Program-made: the position numbers and the translations under genes
Assembly (NCBI GenBank): GCA_036362985.1
Contig: JAYGXS010000009.1
Coordinates: 20,177,647-20,241,646, forward strand
Length of the DNA stretch: 64,000 nt
From: Ligula intestinalis
Lineage: Eukaryota; Platyhelminthes; Cestoda; Diphyllobothriidea; Diphyllobothriidae
Direction: 5' to 3'
Part shown: positions 1-10,484 of the stretch, piece by piece
How positions within the stretch are numbered: position 1 is the stretch's first letter
Layout of the letters: every line of letters begins with the position of its first letter
The notes under the pieces: model-generated
What the model was told of the DNA's origin: nothing
The model's input: only the letters and a program-made list of their open reading frames with translations
The model's database searches: none

Positions 1-504
1 CAAACAGACGTCTGTATTATGAGCCACGGTTGTCTAGATTGATACCAGCTCTAGAAACACATGGTTGCTAATAGTGGAGAATATGGGAGTTCCTGAAAGC
101 ATTTCAGAGCGTTGGCTGCGCAAAGGCCTTCCTTCCTGTGTGGGTTCGACTCTCGCCGAGGCCGCAAATTTTCCCCGATTGGGTCAATTAGATAGGTATT
201 TAGGTTGTCCGGGTAAGACATTTTGACTTTTTGTAATGCGGCTGGGTGTTTTTTACCTTGTGCCTAAATGTTTAATCCAAAGCCGTCACCATGGTCGTAC
301 GGGGGTCATAAATAATGCAAAATAAAGGTCGCCAAACACCAGTAGCACTGAATTATCAGAATTCTGGTGTGGGGTGTTGATATCTTGGCAGGAGTTTCCT
401 TGGTAGTGGCGGAGCAAAACTCCACATTTCCAGGTTTGTCGACAGCGATTCAAGCTCGATTCGAGGTCGATTCGGGCTTGATCCGAGCTCGATTTGAGCA
501 CGAT

Positions 505-625
505 TAGGGTTAGGATTAGGGTCAGAGGTTAGGGGTTAGGGTAAGGGGGAGGGTAAGGGTAAGGGTTATGGTTAGGTTTAACGTTAGGATAAGGGTTAGT
601 GTTAGTGTTAGGTTCAGTGTGGTAT
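505..625 (+). repeat. Degenerate telomere-like GGTTAG tract
   Basis: About 120 bases of imperfect GGTTAG/GGGTTA units, interrupted by variants such as GGGTAA and GTGTTAG. TTAGGG is the usual flatworm telomere repeat, so this is an interstitial telomere-like tract or a chance-expanded minisatellite. Short related stretches recur at about 6575-6620, 7430-7470 and 9120-9155. It codes for nothing. The first 500 bases of the window hold no feature I recognise. Confidence 0.6.
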
Positions 626-1100
626 CTTATGCAAAAAGCCCGAGGTTTCTGCTTAATATTGCAAAAAGTTTTAAAAAATCCATTATTTCTGGGTTTTGGG
701 CAAAGGAAAGTTTTCGGAATAAAACTCCATATTTCCAAGTTTGTTGACAGCGATTTGTGCTCGATTCGAGCTCAATTTGTTTTTTGCGCTTTTTTTCGAT
801 CTACGCACCCAACGCCGTCGGCCTATAGCCACCGTATTAAATTATTTTAACAAAACTTTACGACTCATTTTCTTATTTTCACAAAATCCTTTTTTGGTAA
901 ATTAGTTTTATCAAATTAACAAAAACCTTCTCACGGTTACCGTATGAAAACAACCTACGGCTTGTTGTATCCAAGGCCACAACCAAGGAAACTCCTGCCG
1001 ATATCTCAAGATGATGGCTTCCTCGGTACTATTCATAGTACTTGGTTAGTTAACGGATATTTCGGATACTTGGTGTGCTCTGCTTCGAAGAAGACGTCAC

Positions 1101-1477
1101 CTTGGAAACAGGGGTTTTTTGATTGCGTACGCGTACACTTGTCCTGGTCATAGAGCGCAGGCGGGCAGGCACATCTCCTATCTTTTAGCGACTTGATAAC
1201 TGCTTCCAAACGCTTTCCACTTGTATTTTCTAGCGTCATAATCTTTTCTCGTTGCTTGTAGTTACTCTCTAGGACCTCCAATGACATGCGCGTGTCGGAC
1301 GGACGTCGACGAACGGGTCGTCTGGTTAATGGCGGTACCAGTTCTGAAAATGGAGGCAGTTTCCGATCCACCAATTCGCTCTCTCCCAACAAGTTCCAGG
1401 GACGGTTTGGCAGCAGGAATCCAAATTCGCCATCAAGTGTGCGCCCGTCCCATAAGGTAGATTTGTCTGTTCCACTT
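1101..1477 (-). CDS. Candidate internal exon, unrecognised protein (competes with plus-strand model)
   Basis: The minus strand is open without a stop from 1620 to 1033, long for this sequence. Within it, a pyrimidine-rich acceptor ending GTAG (1478-1481) and an AAG|GTGACG donor next to 1101 define a 377-base exon. The product is protein-like: a Pro/Arg-rich part (PPLTRRPVRRRP) followed by a charged, helix-prone stretch (EVLESNYKQREK), then a Cys-containing tail. I do not recognise a family. The 5' part of the open frame (1480-1620) only reflects a triplet-rich tract. A plus-strand exon model overlaps at 1273-1456, so at most one of the two is likely real. Confidence 0.3.
1273..1456 (+). CDS. 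Candidate exon of the left-edge plus-strand gene (competes with minus-strand model)
   Basis: A pyrimidine-rich acceptor (CTCTCTAG, 1265-1272) and a CATAAG|GTAGAT donor at 1456/1457 bracket 184 bases open in one frame. The peptide is rich in Ser, Asn, Gly and Arg and looks disordered. The exon ends in phase 0 and the next plus-strand candidate at 2830 starts in phase 0, so they would join without a shift. The donor is weaker than the one at 3062, and the opposite strand is also open here, so this is the least secure exon of the model. Confidence 0.25.
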
Positions 1478-1479
1478 CT

Positions 1480-1790
1480 ACAATTAAAACCATTACATCT
1501 ACTACTATTACTAATAAATCTACCATTATTGAGATTGATACTGCTAATGTTGTTAATACTATCATTTCTAACGTTTCTACTACTCCTGCTATTACTACTA
1601 AAACTACTACTACCACCCATACTTTTATTGTTACTTCTATTTATACTACGATAGCTACCATTACTTCCACTTTTTAGGATACTACTGCTAATGCTACTAC
1701 TATTATCACTACTGACTTTGCTACGACTTCTATTACTACTACTGCCACTTTAGCTACTGATAATTATGCTGCTGTTTCTATTACAAGGAG
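1480..1790 (+). repeat. Degenerate trinucleotide (ACT/ATT/GCT) array
   Basis: About 300 bases built from imperfect ACT, ATT, GCT and ACC triplets. Triplet periodicity keeps several frames open and explains the low-complexity open frames on both strands here. Similar degenerate triplet DNA occurs in the 5' leader of both RTE copies (near 23050-23230 and 47330-47470) and in the stretch at 61950-63600, so this tract may be a relic of such an element. From 1790 to 2829 I see no gene. Confidence 0.55.
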
Positions 1791-2829
1791 GAAGTGACTG
1801 ACATCGTGAGGCACAATGCGGTCACCTAGGGGTGGCGCTCGCAGAAATATTCGAATTCCTGTATGGTACTTAGCCGATTCCAGTTTTCTGTCGAGTTGCA
1901 ATGTAGAACGAATGCTAGTAGTTGCGTGGTGACCAGTGGCATAGACATTTTCGGACAAAACGATGGGTACTAATTCGGTCATTGATGGCCTATTTTACAT
2001 GTTCGGCCACGTTGTACTCCGAGTTTGATCACTCTAGCCCTTAATTTTAGTTGTTGGCAAAAATAGTCTTCTCTGCTTAGTTATCTTCCAGTATAATTAC
2101 CCAAAGTAGCGGAATATGACGTGGCAGTAATACATATCTCTTTTTCTACAGGATTTTGAGATTTAGTAATGCGCCCTCACTCCTATTGAGCATGTTACGA
2201 GGACGCAGTGCGGCTGTAAAGTTGTCGGGGCCTCAGTCTGCCCGGTTTATCACCCGAGTCATCTGTGGCATGCTTTCATTAACGCCCTTCTTCAGTGTCC
2301 CATATACAAAATACAAAATAAATAATGCTTACTAGTGCGAAATGAGTAGGCAGTTATGCAAAGTAAGCAATGATAGATTGTTGTCGCTATCACACTCAGA
2401 CCGATTGCAGTCGAAAACGGAATTATTCGAGCCCCAGGCTGTTTTGGCGCGCCCCACCACTAGCAGACAGCAATTTTTACGATAGCTATCGGCAGAAAAC
2501 TGCTGCCAGCTGCAAGCACCCTTTCTATCTGTGGTGTCATATGAGTGTGTATGTCTTTCGAAACGTTCCCTTGATCGTCATGCTGCCCGCGGAGCTTGTT
2601 TTAACTGTAATTACTATTAATTCAATTCGCGGGAATGTGAACTGGAACCACAAATTCGAGTTATATCATATACTGAATGCCCGCTTCGGTTATTTGCATT
2701 TTCTTCTTTCTCACGTTTACTCTACCATAAAATCGAGTCTGTTTCTCGTGTCGTTTTTGGTCAGTCCTGCTTCAAGGTGTCTTCCAGGCGTTTCGAGTTA
2801 CTTTCTTTTTTTTTGTTACCGCAAAGCAG

Positions 2830-3061
2830 TCGGTCGGCCGGTTGAAGGAACGCGCCTCACCCCTTCGAGCTATCCACGATCTGCGCAAACCGAAAAGTGT
2901 GCAAGACCTCTCGAAGGCCCCCGAAGACGTTTGGTTTGTGCCCTCCAAAACTGGCGCCGCCTCAACGGAAAAAGCCAGCCACAACACGTCTCGCCCCCCA
3001 CTACCCAAGAATTCAGTTGCATCGCAGGAGTCTGCGCCCAGTCGAATGGGGTCGTCAGAAA
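2830..3061 (+). CDS. Exon of unrecognised hydrophilic protein
   Basis: A strong pyrimidine tract (TTTCTTTTTTTTTG) followed by GCAAAGCAG gives an acceptor ending at 2829, and a consensus donor GTAAGT starts at 3062. Between them 232 bases are open (phase 0 in, phase 1 out) with GC-rich coding character. The peptide is charged, Ser/Pro/Lys-rich and contains KSVQDLSKAPEDVWFVP, probably the only structured patch. I do not recognise it. Joining to the exon at 5334 keeps the frame. The minus strand is also open over this interval, but with no good splice sites, so it is probably a shadow. Confidence 0.45.
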
Positions 3062-3999
3062 GTAAGTGCAGGCGTGCAGTCCTCCCCCCCCCCCGTCTGA
3101 AATTTACCCATGCAACTTTAACACCAGAGGTGGCCATTCAAGTCTCCCTTTTTATTTGTCGGTACTGTACAGTACGTCTTCGAAGTCGTGCAACATGCCG
3201 ACATTTACGAAAGACTGATACGTGCTCGCTAATCGGCATTACGTAGGGTTGTAATACTGATTATCATGTAGCCTCTTCCCAAGTCATTTCAGTCACGAAA
3301 ACATGCAGGAAAAAATTCTTTCTTGCACTCCTTTGGTAGCCAACCATACCTTCTCTAAATTTCATACTAAAAAAAGAGTATCCTTCGGTTTTAGAAAAAT
3401 GTCTTTTTATGAGATTGTTGCGATTGGCAGGTGTTCATTCCTAATGCATCGTATTCTTGAATTTGTTAATGCTGCCTTTAATGTAGTCAACATGTTTCAT
3501 ATCTGTTGCAATATTTTATCAGAAATATGTGACTTCTTTCTGAAACCGTAGGCGAAAACGTACTGTTCCTTAAACAGGATGTACACAGCGCGCATTCTGC
3601 AAACCTTGAATTCAACTGTAGCACTCAGTAGGTTTAAAAACTATTCGGTAATTTAGAAAAAAATGTAAAAGTAAAAAAATACTCTTTTCTCAAGAATAAC
3701 ACTTAAAAAAGACGTAATTCGCCATCAAACGAGTATAGGAAATATGTTTTTCTTTTATTTTTTCATAAAATGTATTTCAACTTATAAGAGTATTCAAAAT
3801 CAATCATAAAATATTTATACCACTTAATTAGCCACTTTTTACAGTACGTGTTTTTTATTAGCGGTCAAAAAAAGTTCGTTAAAAAGCCAGCATCCTATCG
3901 GCGCTGAAATGACTTCAGAATAGGCTACACGATAATCAGTCTTGCAACCTTACTTAATGCCAATCAGCGACTAAGTGCCAGTCTTACGCAAATGTCGGT

Positions 4000-4265
4000 A
4001 TTTTGCATGAATTCCGAGCCGTACTGTATTTCTGCCCAGTTTTTACGGCATCCGAGGCTCGAATCCGCACCTTGTTGGTTGGAAATCCACCGCCCTAACC
4101 AGTGCACTACGGGCCCGTCGCTATGCTATGGTTTCGATCGGGAATGTACAAATGGTCCGGTTATGCCTTGGTGCTCGCTCTTGGGCGGCCCCGGGCCAGC
4201 AGCCTTACCGATCAGTGAACGCCCAGCCACCACGGGGTATATTTCCAATGGAAACAAAAAAAAAG
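4000..4265 (-). mobile_element. tRNA-derived SINE in the intron of the left-edge gene
   Basis: On the minus strand a tRNA-like head shows an A-box-like GTAGTGCACTGG and a B-box-like GATTCGAGCC about 40 bases apart. It is followed by the shared SINE body that also occurs near 45.9 and 46.3 kb. It lies in the proposed intron 3062-5333. The rest of that intron (3300-3950 and 4270-5330) is AT-rich with no feature I recognise. Confidence 0.5.
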
Positions 4266-5333
4266 AACAACTAGCCCATGGTACAGTGATAGTGTGTTGC
4301 ATTCAATGACCAAAGGTCGCTGCATGAATCGGCATTTGATAGCCGATTAAATAGCTACAACTTTCATACAATTGAAAGATATCCCTTCGTCGAGTGCGAA
4401 CTTCGAAGCAGATGTAACTTGCTTCTAACTAAATAAGTACAATTAACAGTATTTCCACGCATACTTTTTATAAAATCCATAATCAATGAAACGAGCTTAC
4501 GAATTAAGTAGTCATATTCTTTTCACCAAGTGATATTTTTCGGCCAGCCCTAAAGAAGCTCATCCGGGTGTGGCTGAAATAGGTTGAGATTACAGTGTAA
4601 GATAATCAGTATTACAAACCTATCTAACTAATCGAAGAAACGTTTAGGATAACCAGTTAATATTTTGTGAGATTAAAATTCGGAAAAGTGTGATCAGGCC
4701 ATTCAAGGTGATGTCAATTATGCTCCTGAGAGAACGGTGTGTCGTTCTAGCAATGGCAATGCTAGTATTGATCCAGAAGTATCTTCCGTTCCATCGTTCC
4801 TTCTCTTTGCCAGATGGGCTGCTTAGTATCCATGCGCTTTCCCCTCAAGGTTATATGCTGTTAAATCCAGTTGCAGTTCTAGATCACTACGCTCCTGATG
4901 TGAGAGCCTTAAGCGGACATTGGTAAGGACTCCTTATAGGCAACATCGTAGTTTACTACCACATAAGTAACGCATTATTTAGTTGAGTTTAGTCATTTTT
5001 TACTATTTTGTTAAGTTAAGTTTTTAGTTAGTTATTTTACTGTAACTTAGTATAGTTTATTTTGCAGTCTGCTAAGGTATGTTAAAGTAAACTACGGTTT
5101 TACTTATAAGGAACCCTTCCCGCGGACATTTGCCGGTACTAATAATTTGCACAACCAATGCAAGTTAATGCACAGCAGACTTTCGGTCCAACTTCTTCGC
5201 CTCCTCTTCAATTCCCTCTTATTCTATTTAGCTTGGTTTTAAGGGGCTGCGTTCTTGTCATGGAGAACGTGCGCCTAATTGACGATGAACCGTCTTTTCA
5301 TTTGAGGATTGTTTCTCGCCTTATTACACTTAG

Positions 5334-5656
5334 TTAATACCGCCGATGGACCTTGGACTTCTGTGAAGCATTCTAGCAAGACTAGGAGGAGGTCACTCGA
5401 CCAGCGGTCCGCTGAGTCAAAAGTCAAGGAGCCGTCGAGGGAGAAGGGTGAGTCAAAGACAGGCGAAGACATGGTTGACGGCCCGCGGTTAGTAACAACG
5501 GAAATTACTTGGTCACCCCATCCGGATGGCCGTTCCAACTCCCCCGTCTGGACTACTCGAGCGCCAGGTAGCGGGTCAGGGAACACGTCAAAGGCGTCCA
5601 AACCCGTGGTGTACGCAGCGTCTCATGTTACCCACGACTCCCCGGTACGCCAATAA
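5334..5656 (+). CDS. Terminal exon of unrecognised hydrophilic protein
   Basis: The acceptor TTATTACACTTAG ends at 5333. The exon supplies two bases that complete the phase-1 codon left by the exon at 2830-3061, then runs 106 codons to a TAA at 5654-5656. The peptide is Ser/Arg/Lys-rich and disordered-looking (KTRRRSLDQRSAES, SREKGESKTG), ending in HDSPVRQ. It has no transmembrane segment or domain that I can name. The long minus-strand frame over the same bases lacks splice signals and is treated as a shadow. Confidence 0.45.
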
Positions 5657-5657
5657 A
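5652..5657 (+). promoter_or_regulatory. Possible AATAAA poly(A) signal overlapping the stop codon
   Basis: AATAAA occurs once here and contains the TAA stop of the exon ending at 5656. If used, the 3' UTR would be only a few tens of bases. AT-rich DNA follows. From 5660 to about 6570 I see nothing recognisable. Confidence 0.25.
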
Positions 5658-6744
5658 TAGTCTACTTAAGATGGACGAGTAGCCATTATTTTATATTTCA
5701 TTTTGTCCTGCTAATAGGCCCTATTTATATATATCCAGCCCGATCCCGACCTTTTCTAAGTGAGTTTCCTTGTTACACTAACAGCATTCATTTATTTCCA
5801 GTGCTCTCTCATATTAAAATTGAAAAATTTTGCAGAAATGTTTCTTGCCCGGTTAAAACCTCGTGAACTGTTTGCTTACAACCTGTTTGCTATAACACCC
5901 CCTTTGTTGCCCTCTTAACCTTAGCTCGCGCCTTTTCCTCATTTAACATACGGATCCTAGCTGCTTTTTGTTCATTCATTTCAGTTTTTTGTGAACATTA
6001 ATTCAGTTTTCAGCTATTTTGACCTCTCACACGAATGCTTTAGTATACTCTCCCACCAATCAACCGTTGCATTTACTGGGTTCCTACAAAAACTTTATGA
6101 CCGCACTTAGGAACAAAGCTTGCAAGTCGTCTCCTACGCGGTTTTCTGATCGCAAGGCGGTTGTATTGCACCTACTTTGCGGACACTAAATTTTCTCAAA
6201 TTAATTGTCCGCATAGTATTTACAATTTGTCAATTAAAATTGCATAAATTCCCATCAGACAATTCGGAAGAATATTTGGCGAGCATACGTCAATTAAGCC
6301 GATTAAGTGCATCGAATTTCTTGACCCAACGGACGTTGTTCTTAGTAACTGATATCCAGAGTGATTCATCACTTAGATACGACGGCATCTCAGCTTTAAA
6401 AGTATCGGCGAATTTCAAAAAAACAATTTAATAGCAGGAATCTAATCTGGTAACGCTAACTTATATGCGTCCCAAACAGGAAATGTGAACAGGAACCGAT
6501 CGTAATACAGGTGCCGAATTCTAGGGAGCATTAAGTTGGGGTTAATTTTTGTGTCCAGGTAAGTTGAGGTTCAAGGTTACGGTAAGTGTTAACTACAGGG
6601 CTAGGGTTAGGTTATATGTTCAGTGGAGCAATGTAAATTATCGCTACTTAAATTTCTTAGTAGTGATTGCGCCTACTTAAATTTCAAAGTAGTGATTGCG
6701 CCTAGAGCACTATACTCAACAGGCCAAATTCCAAGTTGCAGGCA

Positions 6745-7060
6745 AAAGCTGAAGGCACCTATGGGGGGGGATTTATTACAACTCCCAATTGCTGTCTCAG
6801 GTGGCTGGCTGGCTAGTAGCCCTTGTTGGATCAGGAGCCCCGCCGGGTGGACCCCAATCCCGGCGGCGAGGAGGAGGGGAAGTCGGAGCAGCGTGGTCCG
6901 GAGGGGAGATTGATCCACCGTAGGGAGGTTTGGTGTAGCAGACCTTGGCCGCCGTGAGGGCGGGTGGGAACGTGGCAAAGTCAGGGCTAGTGTTGACTGC
7001 GTGAGACAGAGAATGAGACAGTGGCTTATGTAGGATCGCGAAGCAAGTTCAAGTGTTCTT
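6745..7060 (+). repeat. Dispersed repeat R1, copy 1
   Basis: It begins with a segment that reads TTTATT...TGCTGTCTCAGGTGGC and continues through GC-rich DNA and a GTTGACTGCGTGAGACAG stretch. Related copies sit at 8090-8320, 11047-11580 and 61140-61400 (plus) and 9860-10135 (minus). No coding capacity is apparent. Class unknown. Confidence 0.5.
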
Positions 7061-7615
7061 AAAATGGTGTCGTGTCTGGTGGCGTTGACCGAGGGTGGGG
7101 GAAAGGAACATGTTCAAGTGGCTCTTGGACAGCCGCGACTGCCTGGACGCAGGTGTGTGTCCCCCCGAGTGGAAGTCGGTCAGGACTCTGCAGGTCACCG
7201 CGTCTGAAAGCGCTGACTGAGGTAATGGGTGACCTTAAGGCAGCTGGCCTTGAACCAGGAAGACGGGCACAGCAATGCTGGGCGTCGGCTACAACGACCA
7301 ACACGGTGTCTTCTCAGTAACTAAAGTAGGGAAACAGAAAAAGGTTTAAGTAATCATCTGATACTGAACCGTTTGCCCTTTTTATATCATCCGCATCTAC
7401 CAGGTTAGCTGTGTGCTAACACCAGCGCTAACATAAACCCTGTACCCTAGTCCTAACCCTGTAGTTAACACAGACTATAGGCCAAACGTAATCATTACCC
7501 TGTGGCAAATGTTACAAGAAAACTTTGGTAAAAAGTGGCTCCTGTCTTTTAGTAGGTTGCGTCTAATTAGTGGTTATACTTGGGTCACTACAATCATCAG
7601 ACTGAATTCCTAGTA

Positions 7616-8074
7616 CAGTAGTCGCCGGCTGTTAAGCCCACATCAGCTTGGGACGGAATTTTACATAGCAAAATCCGCCGGCTAATAAGCCCAATCGCCG
7701 GCTAATAAGCCCAGTCGCCGGCTACAAAGCCCAATTTGCCGGATGTGATTTGTTTTCATTTTTCATGTTGCATTTGGCGACACCCTTTTCGGACAGCAAC
7801 AGGCATGAGGCTCCCGCTAGACGATGCCGACAGGCGTGACCCCAAAGCATACCAGGGTCGTCTGGCTAGCCTCCCTAGGTCTAGAAAACACAGACAAACA
7901 CCATTCTTTTCTTGTAGATAACCAAGCTCTGCACATAATACAGTACGTATATAATGTATAGTGCCTATCCTGCGTTTGCTAATCAAGAACTAGGACTCTC
8001 TGGTTAGTGCGCCCGCCACTTATTAATCCCAATTTGGTCTGGGCCGAAGTGGGCTTAATAGCCGGCGACTACTG
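7616..8074 (+). mobile_element. MITE with CAGTAGTCGCCGGCT terminal inverted repeats, copy 1
   Basis: The left end starts CAGTAGTCGCCGGCT and the right end is its inverse, with at least 25 bases of near-perfect terminal inverted repeat. The flanks show TA on both sides (7614-7615 and 8075-8076), the target duplication expected of the Tc1/mariner/pogo superfamily. Inside the left end, a motif of about 20 bases (CGCCGGCTAATAAGCCCA) is repeated three to four times in tandem. At 459 bp and without a transposase it is a non-autonomous element. Its internal sequence matches the second copy at 15403-15951. Confidence 0.75.
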
Positions 8075-8089
8075 TAGTAGGTAAAAGGC

Positions 8090-8320
8090 AAGAGTCACCA
8101 GAAGGAGGGGTCAATTGTGTACAGAATCCTGCATTGTTTTCTCAGGCAACAGTGACCACTGACGAAGCCAGGGCTGGCTTTGACTGCGTCCAGTCGTGCG
8201 CCCGAGTTTGTGTGTGATGTGTCGATGGCAGCTGCTTTTACATGACTGTGAAATAAGTTCAAGTGGTTGTAATTGCTCGAAGGGATGTCGCGTATGGAGG
8301 TCCTTTGCTACGTTGGCCGC
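8090..8320 (+). repeat. Dispersed repeat R1, copy 2
   Basis: It shares with the copies at 6745 and 11047 the order CTCAGGCAACAGTGACC, AAGCCAGGGCTGGC and GACTGCGTCCAGTC, followed by a TTCAAGTGGTTG-type stretch. It starts directly beside the right end of the MITE. No open frame is conserved among copies. Confidence 0.55.
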
Positions 8321-8439
8321 AGGCTGGTGCGCTCAAGTGTCTCCCTAGAACCGCGACCAGTTAGGCACGCGTGTGCGTGCGTCTGTGTGCTTGCGTACGT
8401 GTGCGAATGAATGTCCCAGCCCTTCCCTTAAACTGAGCC

Positions 8440-8560
8440 ATAAATTTGGCGCAAAGCCATCAGTGAGTCATACCCAACTCCAGGTTGGGGTGCACCACTC
8501 GAAGCTCGAACCCACGGCCTTTTGATCAGAAGTTGAACACTTTAGCCTGTTTTTTACAAA
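8440..8560 (-). mobile_element. Truncated tRNA-derived SINE
   Basis: The minus strand reads a B-box GGGTTCGAGCT followed by the shared SINE body (GTGGTGCACCCCAACC, then a TGGGTATGACT motif). The A-box half is degenerate. The same body follows the SINE heads at 44.2, 46.3 and 59.9 kb. Confidence 0.5.
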
Positions 8561-8659
8561 AATGGTCGCTGTGTGACTGTTGGTGGGACTCGAAACTGAG
8601 CGTCATGGCAGAATAAGACGAATGAGTTCCGTTTGCGATCGGTGAGCGTTCATCAACCA

Positions 8660-9050
8660 CGAACACAGTTAAACTGTTGAGAAGATGACGACTCGATCGC
8701 TGGGACAATAATTTTAATCGCCTGACGTTTCAAGATCCGTCGCGGATTCGTCATTAGAGACATAATCACAGAGCAGTAGCAGATGCAGGTAGTGTGTGCA
8801 CAAGAGTTGCCGTAAAATTTAAAAGTATAAGAAAAGTGGATAACTGACGGGAGTGAGTGCTGATTCGCAACGTCAGCAATGAGCATCTGCCCCCGCGGTA
8901 TTGGCGTTGAATGCTGCGGTGGCCTGTCTGTCCCCCGATCGGCGACTTGCTTTGGCTTCTTCTCTTCTCATTTACTTCCGGGGACTTGCATGTTCGCTTG
9001 TATTGACAGTTAGGCTGTCTTCGCCTGTGCGTTGCAAGGATTTTTGCGCG
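8660..9050. mobile_element. PLE 3'-end fragments, inverted at about 8957
   Basis: From 8957 down to 8660 the minus strand matches the 3' part of the PLE at 59400-59760 (CCAAAGCAAGTC, then GGCAGGCCACCGC, then a motif ending GTCAGGCGA). From about 8958 to 9050 the plus strand matches the region just downstream of that PLE (TTACTTCCGGGGACTTG, then ATGTTCGCTTGTATTG). The two halves therefore meet head to head. PLEs are known for partial and inverted terminal copies, so this is probably a rearranged insertion. Confidence 0.5.
8721..8758 (-). ncRNA. Hammerhead-ribozyme-like motif at a PLE end
   Basis: On the minus strand the order is CTAATGA (hammerhead core CTGATGA with one change), a hairpin ATCCG-CGA-CGGAT as stem II, GAAAC, GTC, and AGG, which can pair with the bases before the core to make stem I. 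Stem III is reduced to the self-complementary ACGT. PLEs are known to carry such minimal hammerheads. This copy has a core mismatch and may be inactive. Confidence 0.4.
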
Positions 9051-9149
9051 AATTTTGTGACCCTTTTTCAGTTGGGTCGCCAACAGTCCATCTATGAAAC
9101 TAGATTCGGACCTTCAAATCAACCCTAACACCCTCACCTTAATCCTAAA

Positions 9150-9850
9150 CATAATGTACTCGGAAATTGGTGCAAGGTGGCCGCATTTATTGCGGGTGGT
9201 TTCTGTCTTCGCGTCAATTAACCCTCCTTGCTGCATTTATCGACCGATCAAGAGGCTTTATTTTTGTCTTACGCCTCTTTCAGTCCCGTTTAACTCCTCA
9301 CCTAATCCCTTCACACAACAGAATAAGGTATACGCATGTTTATCTTTGCTGTTTTCTTCTGCCTGGCTCGTGTAGGCTCAAAACTGCTCGCCGCCTATGC
9401 GGTACCAACAGCCTCCTCCCCGATGGTCCACTGGGCCCGATTTCTGTCTTCGTACGGACTCCCCCGCCGAGGCCTGCGCCTCCGGTGCCTCATCTTCGCC
9501 CAGTTCCCTATACCGGTCAACCGCACCACCCCCCTGCACCCAACCCCTGTACAAAGTCCCCTGCTCCGACTCTCACAGCGTTCTTGCCCCCGCCCTGCGT
9601 ACCGCCCCCGCCTTGCATTCCTCCGTTCGGCCACCGTCCGTTAGTCCGCCAGCGCAGTCGTCTCAGGACACCTCGACCGTCGTCTACCTTACCCACCCCA
9701 GAGGCCGCCATTCTCCTGCCCGACCCAATCCGACCCACGAACGATCCGTCTTTTGAACCCACCTCCCTCTCTGCCCACCCCTGCTTGTATTTAAGCTCTG
9801 AATTCTCAACAGGTTGCCTTTGTTGGTCTGGTTGCACGAGCTTCCACCTG
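9150..9850. other. C-rich, low-complexity stretch without a gene
   Basis: Pro/Arg-coding C-rich DNA keeps several overlapping frames open on both strands, the longest on plus from 9167 to 9988. The peptides are low-complexity and no frame shows splice borders or a domain. The 3' end of the open stretch enters repeat R1. Confidence 0.5.
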
Positions 9851-9859
9851 GTCACGCCA

Positions 9860-10135
9860 CCCGGGAACCACCGCAGACGCATCTTCGACCGCGTTTCCAC
9901 TCACCCTCAGGGCGGCCAAGGTCTGCTACACCAAACCTCCCTATGGTGGATCCATCTCCTCTCCTCTCAGTCAGTTTTTCTTTTATGACAGAGCAGCCCC
10001 TCCTGACTATGCTGCTCCGACTCCTCCTCCTCGCCGCCGGGATTGAGGCCCACCCGGCGAGGTTGCGGATCCAACAAGGGCTACTTGCCTGCCTACCCCA
10101 CGTCACCCAATTTGCTCCTGCCTCGGTGCCTGTGA
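9860..10135 (-). repeat. Dispersed repeat R1, inverted copy
   Basis: Reverse complement of the 6800-6980 segment: both carry CAGACCTTGGCCGCC beside an AGGGAGGTTTGGTGTAGCAG block and a CCGGCGGCGAGGAGG block. This copy has about 50 extra bases between the two blocks. From 10135 to 10480 the DNA is CCG-rich with no recognisable gene. Confidence 0.55.
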
Positions 10136-10484
10136 TCCGTCGTCCCTCCCCTCCCCCAGGCGGATGAGGTGCGCATGTACACTGCTCCACGGCTTGACAC
10201 TTGTGATGTGACTAATTCATCCTGCCCCCCTGCAGCGTCTGATTGGTTAGAACCCCGGCGTTGAGTGAACGTGTCAACCAGAGCGAATCAGGTCGCCGCC
10301 GACGCCGTTCAACCCTTCATAGAAGCGCCACGTAGATTTCTTCACCTATCTGCCGCCGTCACAACCGCCGCAGACCACCACCACCGCCACGGATATTGCT
10401 TTGCAGTCTTTTTTCTTTCTTAATTTATCTCTTCTTTCACTGACTCTTACCTATGGAGTTCGAGATGTTAAGGAGAGCATACAC

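Noticed and set aside
9167..9988. 273-codon plus-strand open frame
   Set aside because: C-rich low-complexity DNA keeps several overlapping frames open on both strands. The peptide is Pro-rich with no domain, lacks splice borders and runs into repeat R1.
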